64,000 nucleotides of DNA, taken from positions 333,141-397,140 of the forward strand of contig NZ_FNQR01000002.1 in the NCBI RefSeq assembly GCF_900107755.1. The letters run 5' to 3'. This DNA is from Thalassobacillus cyri (GTDB lineage: Bacteria > Bacillota > Bacilli > Bacillales > Halobacillaceae). How positions within the stretch are numbered: the first letter of the stretch is position 1; each line of letters begins with the position of its first letter. The notes below the pieces were generated by a model. The model was not told the origin of the DNA. It saw only the letters and a list, made by a program, of their open reading frames with translations, and did no database searches. The position numbers were made by a program, and so were the translations under genes. Of this stretch, positions 1 through 9,039 are shown piece after piece.

Positions 1-846
1 CAACGCCTGGTACAGGTAAGGAAGGACTTCTGGCTCTTCAATCATACCAAGGTAGGCAGTCGCCAGGCGACGGATAGAACCTTTTTCATCTCGAAGTGCT
101 TTTTCCAATACTGGAAGGTCTTCATAGGACGGATTCATCCGGTCGAGAGCCGCATATCGTACTTTCCAGTCAGTTGCATCAAGGCTTTCCAGAATATCCG
201 CTTGCTTGTCACGGCTTGGTGTTTCGACCTTTTCTTCGGCTCCTTCTTCAAAAGCCCGTTCCACCAGGGCATCCAAACGTGCTTGATCATAGCTGGCAGC
301 CAGTTCCTCTGCGACTTCCTGTCCGATTTCCTCCATATCGCCGTAACGAGGGTTCTGTTCAACCCATTTTCGTTCCATGACCATGTTAGGGGAAGCTGGA
401 GAAGCTTTCATCGCTGCATTTTTGAATATTTCCGGGAGTCCGACACGTTTCTCTTCATTACCATCATCAAGCTTCACTTGCATCGGTATGCCTCGGAACA
501 TCTGCACGAAGACTTTTACTTCGCCGAATGCTTCTTCTGTTGGAGCAGCTTGCTGCCGGGTATTTTCCTGAACCTCATTTTCTTCCTTGGTACCCAGTGC
601 TTCCCTTACCCGGGGCAGCGCATCTTCCCACGAAGCGCGTGGATTTCTATCCAGCGCGATAAAATCCATGACATGGTAAAGACTTTTAACGCCTTCGATA
701 GTGAGAAGGTCTTTTATATGATCTGGTGCTTCCTGTAGATCATCACCTTGCTTGAAATTGTAGGTGTCGCCTGCCGGGAGCTCTTCATCTAAATTTATTT
801 TCATCGAATTGGGACTCGGCGTCGGTTCAATCGACACAATTTTCAT
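1..846 (-). CDS. cvfC: CvfC-type conserved virulence factor C family protein (C-terminus outside window)
   Basis: Open for 282 codons from ATG at 846 to the window edge, so only the N-terminal part is visible. Residues 1 to about 85 resemble an Nfu/NifU N-terminal scaffold domain, including the TPSPNSMKI motif at residues 9-17. A linker rich in Glu and Gln follows, and from about residue 225 the sequence looks like HEAT-type helical repeats (DWKVRYAALDRM, GSIRRLATAYLG). This arrangement is known from the Staphylococcus CvfC / B. subtilis YpgR family, whose biochemical role is not settled; Fe-S or scaffold functions are inferred from the Nfu-like domain. An AAGGGGGA ribosome binding site precedes the start. 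The gene diverges from pdxK. Family assignment is fairly firm, function is not. Confidence 0.75.
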   Translation of the reverse strand, partial: MKIVSIEPTPSPNSMKINLDEELPAGDTYNFKQGDDLQEAPDHIKDLLTIEGVKSLYHVMDFIALDRNPRASWEDALPRVREALGTKEENEVQENTRQQAAPTEEAFGEVKVFVQMFRGIPMQVKLDDGNEEKRVGLPEIFKNAAMKASPASPNMVMERKWVEQNPRYGDMEEIGQEVAEELAASYDQARLDALVERAFEEGAEEKVETPSRDKQADILESLDATDWKVRYAALDRMNPSYEDLPVLEKALRDEKGSIRRLATAYLGMIEEPEVLPYLYQAL

Positions 847-990
847 ATCATCTATGTCCCCCTTTTTTCTTTAATATAATGTTGATTTTAACAGAGATTG
901 GCGCTGCTATCCATTACCGGAACCTCTCCATTGGTTTCTAACAGAAGGCGTAGTATGATAATGAAAAAATGAGAAGAAAGGATTTTCACT

Positions 991-1794
991 ATGACTATCG
1001 CTCGGACACTGACGATCGCTGGGTCAGCCGCACAAGGGAGTGCAGGGCTCCAGGCAGATTTGAAAACCTTCCAGGAACGGGAAGTGTATGGCATGAGTGC
1101 CGTAACAGCAATCGTTGCTAATAATTCCAGAACAGAACAGGGGATATTCACTCAACCGCTTGAGGCGATTGAGGCGCAGATATACGCGGCATTCGAGCAT
1201 GTAGGGGTTGATGCGCTGAAAACCGGTATGCTATTTACTAAAGAAATTATTGAGCATGTCACTGCTATATTAAAGGAAGTCGGCGTGAGTAACATTGTAG
1301 TGGATCCGGTCATGATTGGGAAAATGGGATCGCAATTACTGAAGGATGATGCCATTAACACGATAAAAGGTCATCTTTTTCCAATTGCTGAGCTTATCAC
1401 GCCTAATACCATGGAAGCCGCTAAGATTTTAGGATGGGATAGTATCGAAACCATTGAAGATATGTACCAGGCTGTAAAAGAGCTGCATCAACTAGGACCG
1501 GGCTATGTACTGGTCAAAGGCGGGGCTCTCGCTGATTACCCGGCAGTGGATGTTTTATATGATGGAGAAAAATTTACGGAATATCGTTCGGAACGAGTCG
1601 ATACTATCCATACAAGCGGAGCAGGGTGTACGTATGCTGCAGCAATTACGGCTGAACTGGCTAAAGGGAACTCGATAGAGGATGCGGTCGGCCTGGCGAA
1701 AGAATTTGTAACCGAAGCGATCCGTTATGCCCTTTCTTTCGAGCGGGGGATCGGATCTACCAATCATGCTGCCTATCGGGATAAAAATAAGTAG
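991..1794 (+). CDS. pdxK: pyridoxal/pyridoxine kinase (PdxK), ThiD-like ribokinase fold
   Basis: The 267-residue protein belongs to the ribokinase/ThiD superfamily and phosphorylates a vitamin B6 vitamer or a hydroxymethylpyrimidine with ATP. The N-terminal LTIAGSAAQGSAGLQADLK segment is the substrate-binding glycine motif. TSGAGCTYAAA near residues 208-218 is the anion-hole and catalytic loop; Cys213 fits the cysteine used by Gram-positive PdxK enzymes of this type, and VDVLYDG is also typical of the B. subtilis PdxK branch. ThiD (HMP-P kinase) is the main alternative because both branches share the fold and length. The start lies behind a GAAAGG ribosome binding site. The gene is monocistronic and followed by a strong terminator. 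Confidence 0.75.
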   Translation: MTIARTLTIAGSAAQGSAGLQADLKTFQEREVYGMSAVTAIVANNSRTEQGIFTQPLEAIEAQIYAAFEHVGVDALKTGMLFTKEIIEHVTAILKEVGVSNIVVDPVMIGKMGSQLLKDDAINTIKGHLFPIAELITPNTMEAAKILGWDSIETIEDMYQAVKELHQLGPGYVLVKGGALADYPAVDVLYDGEKFTEYRSERVDTIHTSGAGCTYAAAITAELAKGNSIEDAVGLAKEFVTEAIRYALSFERGIGSTNHAAYRDKNK

Positions 1795-1803
1795 ATTTAA
1801 TTT

Positions 1804-1837
1804 AGCGCGCAGAACCCTGTTATTGCGCGCTTTTTTT
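1804..1837 (+). terminator. Rho-independent terminator of pdxK
   Basis: A perfect 8-bp stem (AGCGCGCA at 1804-1811 with TGCGCGCT at 1824-1831) and a 12-nt loop are followed by a T-run to 1837. Confidence 0.9.
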
Positions 1838-1878
1838 ATGCCATAAAAAAAGTTTTTGAAAAAAATCACGTTTAACTG

Positions 1879-1915
1879 TTGAATTAATATACTTAATAAT
1901 GCATAATAATTCATA
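1879..1915 (+). promoter_or_regulatory. argGH promoter with overlapping ARG box (ArgR/AhrC operator)
   Basis: A sigma-A-like promoter is visible: -35 TTGAAT at 1879-1884, a 17-bp spacer and -10 CATAAT at 1902-1907. The 18-mer at 1898-1915 fits the ARG box consensus TNTGNATWWWWATNCANA with only its first base off, and it covers the -10. Known AhrC/ArgR operators repress arginine biosynthesis when arginine is bound. Repression of argGH by occlusion of the -10 is inferred from this overlap. Confidence 0.75.
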
Positions 1916-1960
1916 TCTTAAAAGAACGAGGAAAACAACAGCAAAGGGGAGCTGACACTC

Positions 1961-3220
1961 ATGGAAAAACCAAAAGTAGTATTAGCATATTCAGGTGGAT
2001 TAGATACTTCGGTAGCGGTGAAATGGCTGCAGGATAAATATAATTATGAGGTTATCGCTGTCGGATTGGACATAGGGGAAGGGAAAGACCTTGATTTTGT
2101 AAAAGAAAAAGCGTTGAATGTGGGAGCATTGAAATCTTATACGGTAGACGCAAAGGCTTTATTTGCAGAAGATTACCTGCTTCCAGCATTGAAAGCGAAT
2201 GTCATGTATGAAGGACAGTACCCACTGGTATCTGCGTTGTCGCGTCCATTGATAGCGAAAGTTCTTGTTGAAATTGCTGAAAAAGAGGGGGCAGTCGCCG
2301 TCGCTCACGGCTGCACAGGAAAAGGGAATGACCAGGTCAGATTCGATGTAGCCATCACTGCATTGAATCCTGAATTGGAAATCGTCGCCCCAGTCAGAGA
2401 ATGGGCAATGTCCAGGGATGAAGAGATCGCATACGCGAAAGAACATGGTATTCCGGTACCTGTTGATGTCGACAACCCGTACAGCATCGACCAGAACATG
2501 TGGGGAAGAAGTAACGAATGCGGCGTACTGGAAGATCCTTGGGCACAGCCTCCGGCAGAAGCTTATGATTTAACGACTGCCCCGGAAAATGCACCGGATG
2601 AACCGGAAGAATTGGAGATCACTTTTGTAAAGGGTATGCCTGTCGCTATCAACGGCGAACAGCAGCCATTGGAAGATTTGATTCTGAACTTGAACCAGAT
2701 TGCTGGTAAGCATGGGGTCGGACGTATCGACCATGTAGAGAATCGTCTTGTCGGCATCAAATCAAGAGAAATCTATGAAACTCCTGCCGCAACGACATTG
2801 ATCACGTCCCATCAGGCATTAGAATCATTGACACTCCCTCGCGAAGTTGCCCAGTTCAAGCCGATCGTGGAACAAAAATTCGCTCAAATGGTTTATGAGG
2901 GCTTATGGTATTCTCCATTGATGGACGGCTTAAAAGCATTCATCGAAGAGACCCAGACCCACGTCTCCGGCGTAGTGAAGGTGAAGTTGTACAAAGGCCA
3001 GGCGCAGGTGATCGGACGTAAATCCGACTTCTCTCTATATGACTTCAATCTGGCCACTTACAATCCGGATGACGCTTTCGATCATGAAGCGGCACTTGGT
3101 TTCATCAAACTATGGGGATTGCCGACAAAAGTCCATGCATCCGTGACACAGGGGGAAAAAATTACAGGAAGCTCTTTAGATAAAGTCAAATTAGATCTGA
3201 AAGAGGCGGTTAAGTCGTGA
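1961..3220 (+). CDS. argG: argininosuccinate synthase
   Basis: This 419-residue enzyme joins citrulline and aspartate at the expense of ATP to make argininosuccinate in the cytoplasm. The N-type PP-loop AYSGGLDTS is at residues 9-17, [13 protein letters not shown] near residue 115 binds aspartate and ATP, and the full family length is present. The ATG follows an AAAGGGGAGC ribosome binding site. argG overlaps argH by four bases (GTGA), so the two are translationally coupled. An ARG box over the promoter indicates arginine repression. The third arginine gene of the window, an ornithine carbamoyltransferase, lies about 46 kb away rather than in this operon. Confidence 0.97.
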   Translation: MEKPKVVLAYSGGLDTSVAVKWLQDKYNYEVIAVGLDIGEGKDLDFVKEKALNVGALKSYTVDAKALFAEDYLLPALKANVMYEGQYPLVSALSRPLIAKVLVEIAEKEGAVAVAHGCTGKGNDQVRFDVAITALNPELEIVAPVREWAMSRDEEIAYAKEHGIPVPVDVDNPYSIDQNMWGRSNECGVLEDPWAQPPAEAYDLTTAPENAPDEPEELEITFVKGMPVAINGEQQPLEDLILNLNQIAGKHGVGRIDHVENRLVGIKSREIYETPAATTLITSHQALESLTLPREVAQFKPIVEQKFAQMVYEGLWYSPLMDGLKAFIEETQTHVSGVVKVKLYKGQAQVIGRKSDFSLYDFNLATYNPDDAFDHEAALGFIKLWGLPTKVHASVTQGEKITGSSLDKVKLDLKEAVKS

Positions 3221-4641
3221 CTAAATTATGGGGAGGTCGTTTCACGAAAGCGACCAATCAACTCGTAGAAGAATATACAGCATCGATCAATTTTGATCGC
3301 AAGCTTGCCCGTTACGATATCATCGGAAGTATGGCTCATGTAGATATGCTCGCTTCCTGTGGGATTCTCACCCACCAGGAAGCGGCTATCATCATTGAAG
3401 GCCTGAATAAAGTCGATTATAAAATCGAGTGCGGCAAGGTGGAGCTGGATGTCGGGCATGAAGACATCCATATGAACGTCGAGCAGCTTTTGAGCAAGGA
3501 AATCGGTCCGCTTAGCGGCAAGCTTCATACCGGAAGAAGTCGTAACGATCAGGTGGCCCTTGATATGCGTCTCTACCTGCGTGAGGTTGTTGTCGATATG
3601 GTCGAGCAGCTTGTCCAATTGCAGCAAGCCTTGCTTACCCAGGCGAAAACCAATGTCGATACAATCCTTCCGGGCTATACGCATCTACAGCGGGCACAGC
3701 CCGTTTCGTTCGCCCACCATATGATGGCCTATGTCTTCATGTTCCAGCGTGATGTCGAGCGCTTGCAGGACAGCTTCAAGCGGATCAACCAGATGCCCCT
3801 TGGTGCTGGAGCCCTTGCAGGCACGACCTTCCCGATTGACCGTCAGCAAGTAGCTGATAAGCTGCAATTCGACGGTCTATGTGAAAACAGCCTGGACGCC
3901 GTCAGTGACCGTGATTTTGTTATTGAATTTTTGTCGAACACATCGATGATTTCCATGCACCTGTCCCGGTTATCCGAGGAGCTTGTCCAATGGTCGAGCA
4001 CGGAATTCGATTTCATTGAACTTGATGATGCTTTTTGTACGGGAAGCAGTATGATGCCTCAGAAGAAAAATCCTGATGTGCCAGAGCTTGTCCGCGGAAA
4101 AACGGGCAGGGTATATGGCAATCTGATTGGTATGCTGACAACACTGAAGTCGCTGCCACTCGCTTATAACAAAGATATGCAGGAAGATAAAGAAGGTATG
4201 TTCGACACTGCTGAAACCTTGAAAGGGGCATTGGCATTGTTTGCCCCGATGATCGAAACGATGCAGGTCAACAAAGAGGCAATGTATAAAGCCGTTGCTG
4301 AAGATTATTCCAACGCGACCGATCTTGCTGATTACCTGGTAGGGAAGAATGTACCCTTTCGTGAAGCCCATGCCGTAGTCGGGCAGGTAGTGCTTCACTG
4401 TATCAATAAAGGCTGTTATCTTCTCGACTTATCATTGGAAGAATTCCATCAATTCTCAGACGCTATTGAAGAAGATATCTATGAAGCTCTCACACCTGCA
4501 TCTGTCGTGGAAGCCCGGAATGTTGCCGGCGGACCGGCGAAGAACCGCGTGCAGGAACAGATTCTAAGTGCCGAACAGTCGATTACAGCCAGCTTAAGCT
4601 GGGTCCAGTCCTTGCAGTCTGCAGTCAAGCTCGATGGCTGA
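3217..4641 (+). CDS. argH: argininosuccinate lyase
   Basis: The 474-residue lyase splits argininosuccinate into arginine and fumarate and ends the arginine pathway. It carries the fumarase/aspartase superfamily signature [12 protein letters not shown] near residues 276-287, containing the catalytic serine loop, plus the [10 protein letters not shown] and [10 protein letters not shown] motifs. Translation starts at GTG 3217, overlapping the argG stop; AGAGG sits eight bases upstream inside argG. Length and motifs are complete. Just past the stop comes an unusual array of short repeats that ends in the probable terminator of the operon. Confidence 0.97.
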   Translation: MTKLWGGRFTKATNQLVEEYTASINFDRKLARYDIIGSMAHVDMLASCGILTHQEAAIIIEGLNKVDYKIECGKVELDVGHEDIHMNVEQLLSKEIGPLSGKLHTGRSRNDQVALDMRLYLREVVVDMVEQLVQLQQALLTQAKTNVDTILPGYTHLQRAQPVSFAHHMMAYVFMFQRDVERLQDSFKRINQMPLGAGALAGTTFPIDRQQVADKLQFDGLCENSLDAVSDRDFVIEFLSNTSMISMHLSRLSEELVQWSSTEFDFIELDDAFCTGSSMMPQKKNPDVPELVRGKTGRVYGNLIGMLTTLKSLPLAYNKDMQEDKEGMFDTAETLKGALALFAPMIETMQVNKEAMYKAVAEDYSNATDLADYLVGKNVPFREAHAVVGQVVLHCINKGCYLLDLSLEEFHQFSDAIEEDIYEALTPASVVEARNVAGGPAKNRVQEQILSAEQSITASLSWVQSLQSAVKLDG

Positions 4642-4651
4642 CTGTGAAGGT

Positions 4652-4805
4652 TGTCTAGTATTCGAGTGATTTGTCTAGTTAATTTCAAGAAGTGTCTAGT
4701 AAAATCACCTTTTGTCTAACAAAATCACGAATAATGTCTAGTATCTTTTCGAAGTTGTCCAGTAAACTCATACTGGCGTCTAGAACTAACAAGGATTGTC
4801 TAGTA
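4652..4805. repeat. Array of eight TGTCTAGTA-like units with a 20-22 bp period
   Basis: Eight units of TGTCTAGTA or one- to three-base variants begin at 4652, 4672, 4693, 4713, 4735, 4756, 4776/4777 and 4797. Their spacing is 20-22 bases (mean about 21), close to two turns of B-DNA. The sequence between units is not conserved apart from a frequent AAAATCA or AAAC following the motif. No open frame or long hairpin explains it. The last unit runs directly into a terminator stem. Function unknown; a weaker array of the same motif is present at 33787-33835. Confidence 0.85.
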
Positions 4806-4834
4806 AAACCGCTCTATACGCTAGGGCGGTTTTT
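4805..4834 (+). terminator. Terminator of argGH, fused to the end of the repeat array
   Basis: A 12-bp stem with one G-T pair (4805-4816 with 4822-4833, loop TACGC) ends in TTTT. The left arm begins inside the last repeat unit. Confidence 0.8.
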
Positions 4835-4884
4835 GTTATTACATAAAGGAAGGCTGCCCACCAGGACAGCCCTTTTATCAGATA

Positions 4885-5874
4885 TTATTTTTCTTCTTCC
4901 AGGAATACTTTTTCCAAGTCGTCTACCATCTTATTTGCAGCAATATATCCTCCTGCTGTATTCCAGATTGCATCACTTACTTCGTGGACATTCCCTTGCT
5001 TAACGACCTCAAGATTCTGGAATAGTGGGTCATTCAGCCATTCTTCTTTTACTTTATTTGCTGCTCCATCTCCAGTTTCATACGTGAAATGGAAGAGGAC
5101 GTCTCCATCCATGGCTGGGATACGTTCTTTTGTTGCTTTTTCCATAAAATCATTTGCCTGCTGGGATTCAGGTCGTTTAAAGCCAATTTGATCCAGGATA
5201 ACCCCTGAGAAGGAATCCTTGTGATAAATACGGACATGGTCAGGCATGAAACGGACGACAGATACTTTCTGGTTCAGTTTATCTCCAGCCTTATTTGCGA
5301 AATCTTCCAGCCTTTGGTCATATTCGGCAATCAATTGCTTCCCTTTGTCTTCCTTATTCAACGCTTTCGAATAGGTCATGAAGTTCGTCTGCCATTCTCC
5401 GCGTAATGTTTCAGCAAAAACGGTAGGGGCAATTTTGCTAAGCTTGTCGTAAATATCTTCCTGGCGCATTTTGTTACCAATGATCAGGTCAGGCTTCAAT
5501 TCCAGGATTTTTTCTATGTTGACGTTTGATTCATCACCGACAACCTCAACGCCTTCCATTTGGTCACTGATGTGGTCATACCAAGGATCGCCTGTCCAGG
5601 ATTTAACGGCACCGACTGGCTTGACTCCAAGTGCCAGCAAAGCTTCCGTACCTTCGTTCGTAAGTATAACAACACGCTCCGGTTTCTTTTCAATTGTAGT
5701 TTCGCCCATCGCATGTTCTATGGTATATGGTTCAAAATTCCCCGTGCTTTCGCTTCCCTCGTTATTATTGCTTTGATTTTCTTTCGCATCTTCGTTAGAA
5801 GACCCTCCGCAAGCTGCTAAAACAAGAGATAAAACCAACATTAACATAAATGCAGGTAAGTATTTCCTAAACAT
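4885..5874 (-). CDS. iron-siderophore ABC transporter substrate-binding lipoprotein
   Basis: This class III periplasmic-type binding protein captures a ferric siderophore outside the cell and delivers it to the permease pair encoded divergently. The chosen ATG at 5874 gives 329 residues and has GGGAG eight bases upstream; a GTG at 5883 would overlap that site. The signal peptide ends in the lipobox LAAC with Cys22 as the lipid anchor, followed by a Ser/Asn/Glu-rich linker. The body carries family hallmarks such as PERVVILTNEGTEALLALG and LKPDLIIG. The closest match in memory is YfiY, the schizokinen/arthrobactin receptor of B. subtilis; the siderophore cannot be read from sequence. Fur boxes upstream suggest iron repression. 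Confidence 0.88.
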   Translation of the reverse strand: MFRKYLPAFMLMLVLSLVLAACGGSSNEDAKENQSNNNEGSESTGNFEPYTIEHAMGETTIEKKPERVVILTNEGTEALLALGVKPVGAVKSWTGDPWYDHISDQMEGVEVVGDESNVNIEKILELKPDLIIGNKMRQEDIYDKLSKIAPTVFAETLRGEWQTNFMTYSKALNKEDKGKQLIAEYDQRLEDFANKAGDKLNQKVSVVRFMPDHVRIYHKDSFSGVILDQIGFKRPESQQANDFMEKATKERIPAMDGDVLFHFTYETGDGAANKVKEEWLNDPLFQNLEVVKQGNVHEVSDAIWNTAGGYIAANKMVDDLEKVFLEEEK

Positions 5875-5891
5875 ACCTTCCACTCCCTAAT

Positions 5892-5906
5892 TGATTATGA
5901 TTATCA
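5892..5906. promoter_or_regulatory. Fur box (binding-protein side)
   Basis: TGATTATGATTATCA matches the 7-1-7 Fur consensus TGATAATNATTATCA at all but one position and lies just upstream of the binding-protein start. Confidence 0.8.
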
Positions 5907-5976
5907 TTCACAATTAGTAGCTTACCTAATCTATTATCTTTAGTCAATGGAAATTTGAAATATTTTGTGACATAAA

Positions 5977-5991
5977 TGAAAATGATTCTCA
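5977..5991. promoter_or_regulatory. Second Fur-like box (permease side)
   Basis: TGAAAATGATTCTCA matches the Fur 7-1-7 consensus with two mismatches. It lies about 90 bp upstream of the permease start, so the divergent transcripts may each have their own operator. Confidence 0.65.
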
Positions 5992-6077
5992 AAATCATTG
6001 ACAGTAAGGCATGGGTCAAATAGACTTGATTATGTAAGGAATTTACTAGTTTCCGTATAATGAGAGGATTAAAAATT

Positions 6078-7082
6078 ATGGTGTTGAGGACAGCCGGTGC
6101 GAAATGGTCAGGTATTCTTGCCGGACTTCTGCTGCTTATCTTATTTCTCTGCGGGAGTATCGTTTTAGGTTATACAGATGTAACACTAAAAGAAGCATAC
6201 CAAGCTTTTTTTCATTTTGAACAAACTAATAAACATATCATTATAAAAGATGTCCGGCTACCGAGGGCACTGATTGCCAGTGTGGTAGGAGCTTCTTTAG
6301 CTATAGCTGGTGTACTGATGCAGGCACTTACCCGAAACCCGCTCGCATCTCCTGGGATTTTCGGAATTAATGCAGGAGCTTCCTTGTTCGTTGTACTTGC
6401 AGTCTCCTATTTCCAGTCTATTTCTCTGCAAGGAATGGCATGGGTATCTTTTTTAGGAGCAACAGTGGCTGCTGTCACGGTGTACGCAATCGGCTCTGTT
6501 GGCCGGCAGGGCTTAACACCAGTAAGGCTCACATTGGCCGGTGCTGCCATTGCGGCATTGTTCTCTTCTTTTACCCAGGGGCTGCTCGTTTTGAATGAAA
6601 AGGCTCTGGATGAAGTATTGTTTTGGCTGGCAGGATCTGTGCAGGGAAGAAGCCTGGAATACCTTTCTTCCGTATTTCCATATCTTGCAGCTGCATGGAT
6701 TGGGTCCCTGCTCATTTCCCGTCATATCAATATTTTGATCATGGGGGAGGATGTAGCTCAGGGTCTGGGCCAGAGAACCGGATGGATAAAAGCAGTCTCT
6801 GGCATCCTGGTTGTACTCTTAGCAGGAGGAGCAGTAGCGGTTGCTGGTCCGATAGGTTTCATCGGGATCGTAGTGCCCCATTTTGCAAGGTCAATCGTTG
6901 GGCAGGATCATCGCTGGGTAATCCCTTATGCAGGCATATTAGGAGCTATCTTATTATTGGTTGCCGATATCACTGCAAGGTATGTCATTATGCCGGAAGA
7001 GGTTCCGGTTGGTGTCATGACGGCAATTATCGGAACACCATTTTTCATCTACATTGCCCGTAAAGGATTGAAAAGCACATGA
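6078..7082 (+). CDS. iron-siderophore ABC transporter permease (FecCD family, YfiZ-like)
   Basis: A 334-residue, strongly hydrophobic FecCD permease with about nine to ten membrane helices. It forms the channel for the ferric siderophore together with the next gene product. Conserved stretches include LRTAG at the start, VRLPRALIASVVGASLAIAG, NPLASPGIFGINAG and GFIGIVVPHFARSIVGQDH, the last containing the ATPase-coupling loop. The ATG at 6078 is preferred over an upstream in-frame ATG (6060) because AGAGGA lies before it. The gene overlaps the second permease by four bases (ATGA). YfiZ of B. subtilis is the closest match in memory. Confidence 0.88.
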   Translation: MVLRTAGAKWSGILAGLLLLILFLCGSIVLGYTDVTLKEAYQAFFHFEQTNKHIIIKDVRLPRALIASVVGASLAIAGVLMQALTRNPLASPGIFGINAGASLFVVLAVSYFQSISLQGMAWVSFLGATVAAVTVYAIGSVGRQGLTPVRLTLAGAAIAALFSSFTQGLLVLNEKALDEVLFWLAGSVQGRSLEYLSSVFPYLAAAWIGSLLISRHINILIMGEDVAQGLGQRTGWIKAVSGILVVLLAGGAVAVAGPIGFIGIVVPHFARSIVGQDHRWVIPYAGILGAILLLVADITARYVIMPEEVPVGVMTAIIGTPFFIYIARKGLKST

Positions 7083-8134
7083 GCAGATATCGCGTATTTC
7101 GTACAAAAAATGATTGGATCTCGTTTCTTTTCGATCCCAGGTCGATGGTCGTATCCGCACTGCTTCTTCTCGCTTTAGTTACGTTGTTTTTATTTTCAGC
7201 AGCCCTGGGTGAAATCTTTGTTCATCCTCTGGATGTAATCAAAGTTTTGATCGGGCAGGGAAATGAAATAAATCAAATGGTAGTCAACTCATTCAGGATG
7301 CCAAGGATTTTAACCGCACTTTTTGTGGGTATTGCGTTATCAGTCAGTGGGGCAATTCTACAAGGAATGATCAGAAACCCACTCGCATCACCAGATATTA
7401 TTGGAATCACAGGTGGTGCAGGGGTAGCAGTTGTCGCATTCCTGGCCATGTTCAGTAATGAGGACAATGCATTGACCGTAAGTCTTCAGTGGTTGCCTTT
7501 GGCTTCTTTCATTGGAGCCATCATTGTTGGGTTTATGGTATACATTCTTGCTTATAAAAATGGAATTGCGCCCATGACACTGGTTTTAATAGGAATAGGC
7601 ATTTCCTTATTGACCCAGGCATTGATCACGATGTTCATGATTCTGGGACCTATCTTCCGTGCTTCCCAAGCAAATATATGGCTGACTGGAAGTGTATATG
7701 GTTCCAATTGGGCGGAAGTTAAAATATTGATTCCTGTCGTTCTGGTTCTGTTTATATTTTCATTGATTATTTCAAGAAGAATCAATGCTCAAGAATTAGG
7801 GGAAGAAGCTGCTGCAGGTATTGGGGCTCATCTTCAAAGGGACCGGCTGATTTTTTTAGCATTGTGCACGGCATTGACTGGTGCTGCCGTTGCCTTTGCT
7901 GGCGGGATCGGTTTTGTTGGATTGATGGCTCCCCATATTGCCAGGCGTTTGGTGGGTTCTTCCTACGGTTCCTTGATACCAGTATCAGCATTAGTCGGTG
8001 CGATTGTCGTACTTGGTGCTGACCTGGTGGGACGCACATTATTTTCACCACTTGAAGTTCCTGCCGGAGTTTTCACGGCTGCGATCGGTGCGCCTTACTT
8101 CATCTTTTTGCTTTATAAAAGCAAGCAGTCATAA
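7079..8134 (+). CDS. iron-siderophore ABC transporter permease (FecCD family, YfhA-like)
   Basis: The second FecCD-type permease (351 residues) pairs with its upstream neighbour to make the heterodimeric membrane channel. Motifs repeat those of the partner: VNSFRMPRILTALFVGIALSVSG, NPLASPDIIGITGGAG and GFVGLMAPHIARRLVG. The start codon overlaps the preceding stop, implying coupled translation, and an ATPase gene follows 14 bp later. YfhA of B. subtilis is the likely orthologue. Confidence 0.88.
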   Translation: MSRYRVFRTKNDWISFLFDPRSMVVSALLLLALVTLFLFSAALGEIFVHPLDVIKVLIGQGNEINQMVVNSFRMPRILTALFVGIALSVSGAILQGMIRNPLASPDIIGITGGAGVAVVAFLAMFSNEDNALTVSLQWLPLASFIGAIIVGFMVYILAYKNGIAPMTLVLIGIGISLLTQALITMFMILGPIFRASQANIWLTGSVYGSNWAEVKILIPVVLVLFIFSLIISRRINAQELGEEAAAGIGAHLQRDRLIFLALCTALTGAAVAFAGGIGFVGLMAPHIARRLVGSSYGSLIPVSALVGAIVVLGADLVGRTLFSPLEVPAGVFTAAIGAPYFIFLLYKSKQS

Positions 8135-8148
8135 AAGGAGAGATTACT

Positions 8149-8979
8149 ATGAAAACGCTGATTGCCAATGATTTGTCGCTAGGATACGGAGAAGATCTTA
8201 TTATCGATTCCCTTGATATTTCGATACCTAAAGGGGAAGTAACGGTATTGATTGGTGGAAATGGCTGCGGAAAGTCTACATTGCTGCGTTCATTAGCCAG
8301 ACTTCTGAAACCGCAGTCCGGCCATATTGTGCTAGATAATAAAGATATCTCAAAGATGCGCACCAAAGAAGTGGCAAAGAAGATGGCTATCTTGCCGCAA
8401 AGCCCTGTTACTCCGGAAGGACTGACTGTGCTGCAATTGGTGAAGCAGGGACGCTACCCATACCAAAGCTGGGCACGCCAATGGTCAAAGCAGGATGAGG
8501 AAGCTGTACAGACTGCTTTAGAAGCGACCAACATGCTTGAACTGAAAGACCGTTCGGTGGACTCGTTATCAGGCGGGCAAAGACAGCGGGCATGGATTGC
8601 CATGACACTTGCCCAGAACACGGACACGTTGTTACTGGATGAGCCTACAACGTATTTGGATATGACTCACCAGATTGAAATTCTGGACCTTTTATTTGAT
8701 TTAAATCAGGATCATGGCCGAACAATTGTGATGGTGTTGCATGATATCAACCTTGCGAGCAGGTATGCCGACCATATCGTCGCTTTGAAGGATAAAAAAG
8801 TCTATGCGCAAGGAAAGCCGGAAGATATTGTAACATGTAAAATGGTTCAGGATGTCTTTGAAATGACGTGTGATGTCAGGGAGGATCCTTTGTTTGGTAC
8901 ACCAATGTGTATCCCGCACGGAAAAGGACGCTGTCTTATCAAAGCAGCTCAAAAACAAACCAGCCAAATTTCATCGTAA
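8149..8979 (+). CDS. siderophore ABC transporter ATP-binding protein (YusV/FecE type)
   Basis: The 276-residue ATPase powers import through the two upstream permeases. Walker A GGNGCGKST is at residues 36-44, the signature LSGGQRQR near 140, Walker B LLLDEP near 160 and the switch histidine in VLHD near 195. The ribosome binding site AAAGGAGAG is strong. B. subtilis keeps the shared ATPase YusV elsewhere on the chromosome; here the ATPase is in the same operon as its permeases. The C-terminus contains MCIPHGKGRC, a tail often seen in this subfamily. Confidence 0.92.
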   Translation: MKTLIANDLSLGYGEDLIIDSLDISIPKGEVTVLIGGNGCGKSTLLRSLARLLKPQSGHIVLDNKDISKMRTKEVAKKMAILPQSPVTPEGLTVLQLVKQGRYPYQSWARQWSKQDEEAVQTALEATNMLELKDRSVDSLSGGQRQRAWIAMTLAQNTDTLLLDEPTTYLDMTHQIEILDLLFDLNQDHGRTIVMVLHDINLASRYADHIVALKDKKVYAQGKPEDIVTCKMVQDVFEMTCDVREDPLFGTPMCIPHGKGRCLIKAAQKQTSQISS

Positions 8980-8984
8980 ACAAA

Positions 8985-9027
8985 AATAATGCCCCAGGAG
9001 AACATGCTGTACTCCTGGGGCATTATT
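8985..9027 (+). terminator. Terminator of the siderophore uptake operon
   Basis: A 16-bp perfect stem (8985-9000 with 9012-9027), mostly GCCCCAGGAG against CTCCTGGGGC, with an 11-nt loop. The downstream strand is only moderately T-rich. Confidence 0.85.
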
Positions 9028-9039
9028 TAAATGTCTAAG

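Noticed and set aside
4652..4805. The spaced motif array after argH looked like a CRISPR.
   Set aside because: Units are only 9 bases and degenerate, spacers are about 12 bases, and no cas genes are near.
4692..5003. A plus-strand frame of about 100 codons over the array and the end of the binding-protein gene.
   Set aside because: No ribosome binding site, overlaps a well-supported gene on the other strand, and its N-terminal part is repeat-derived.
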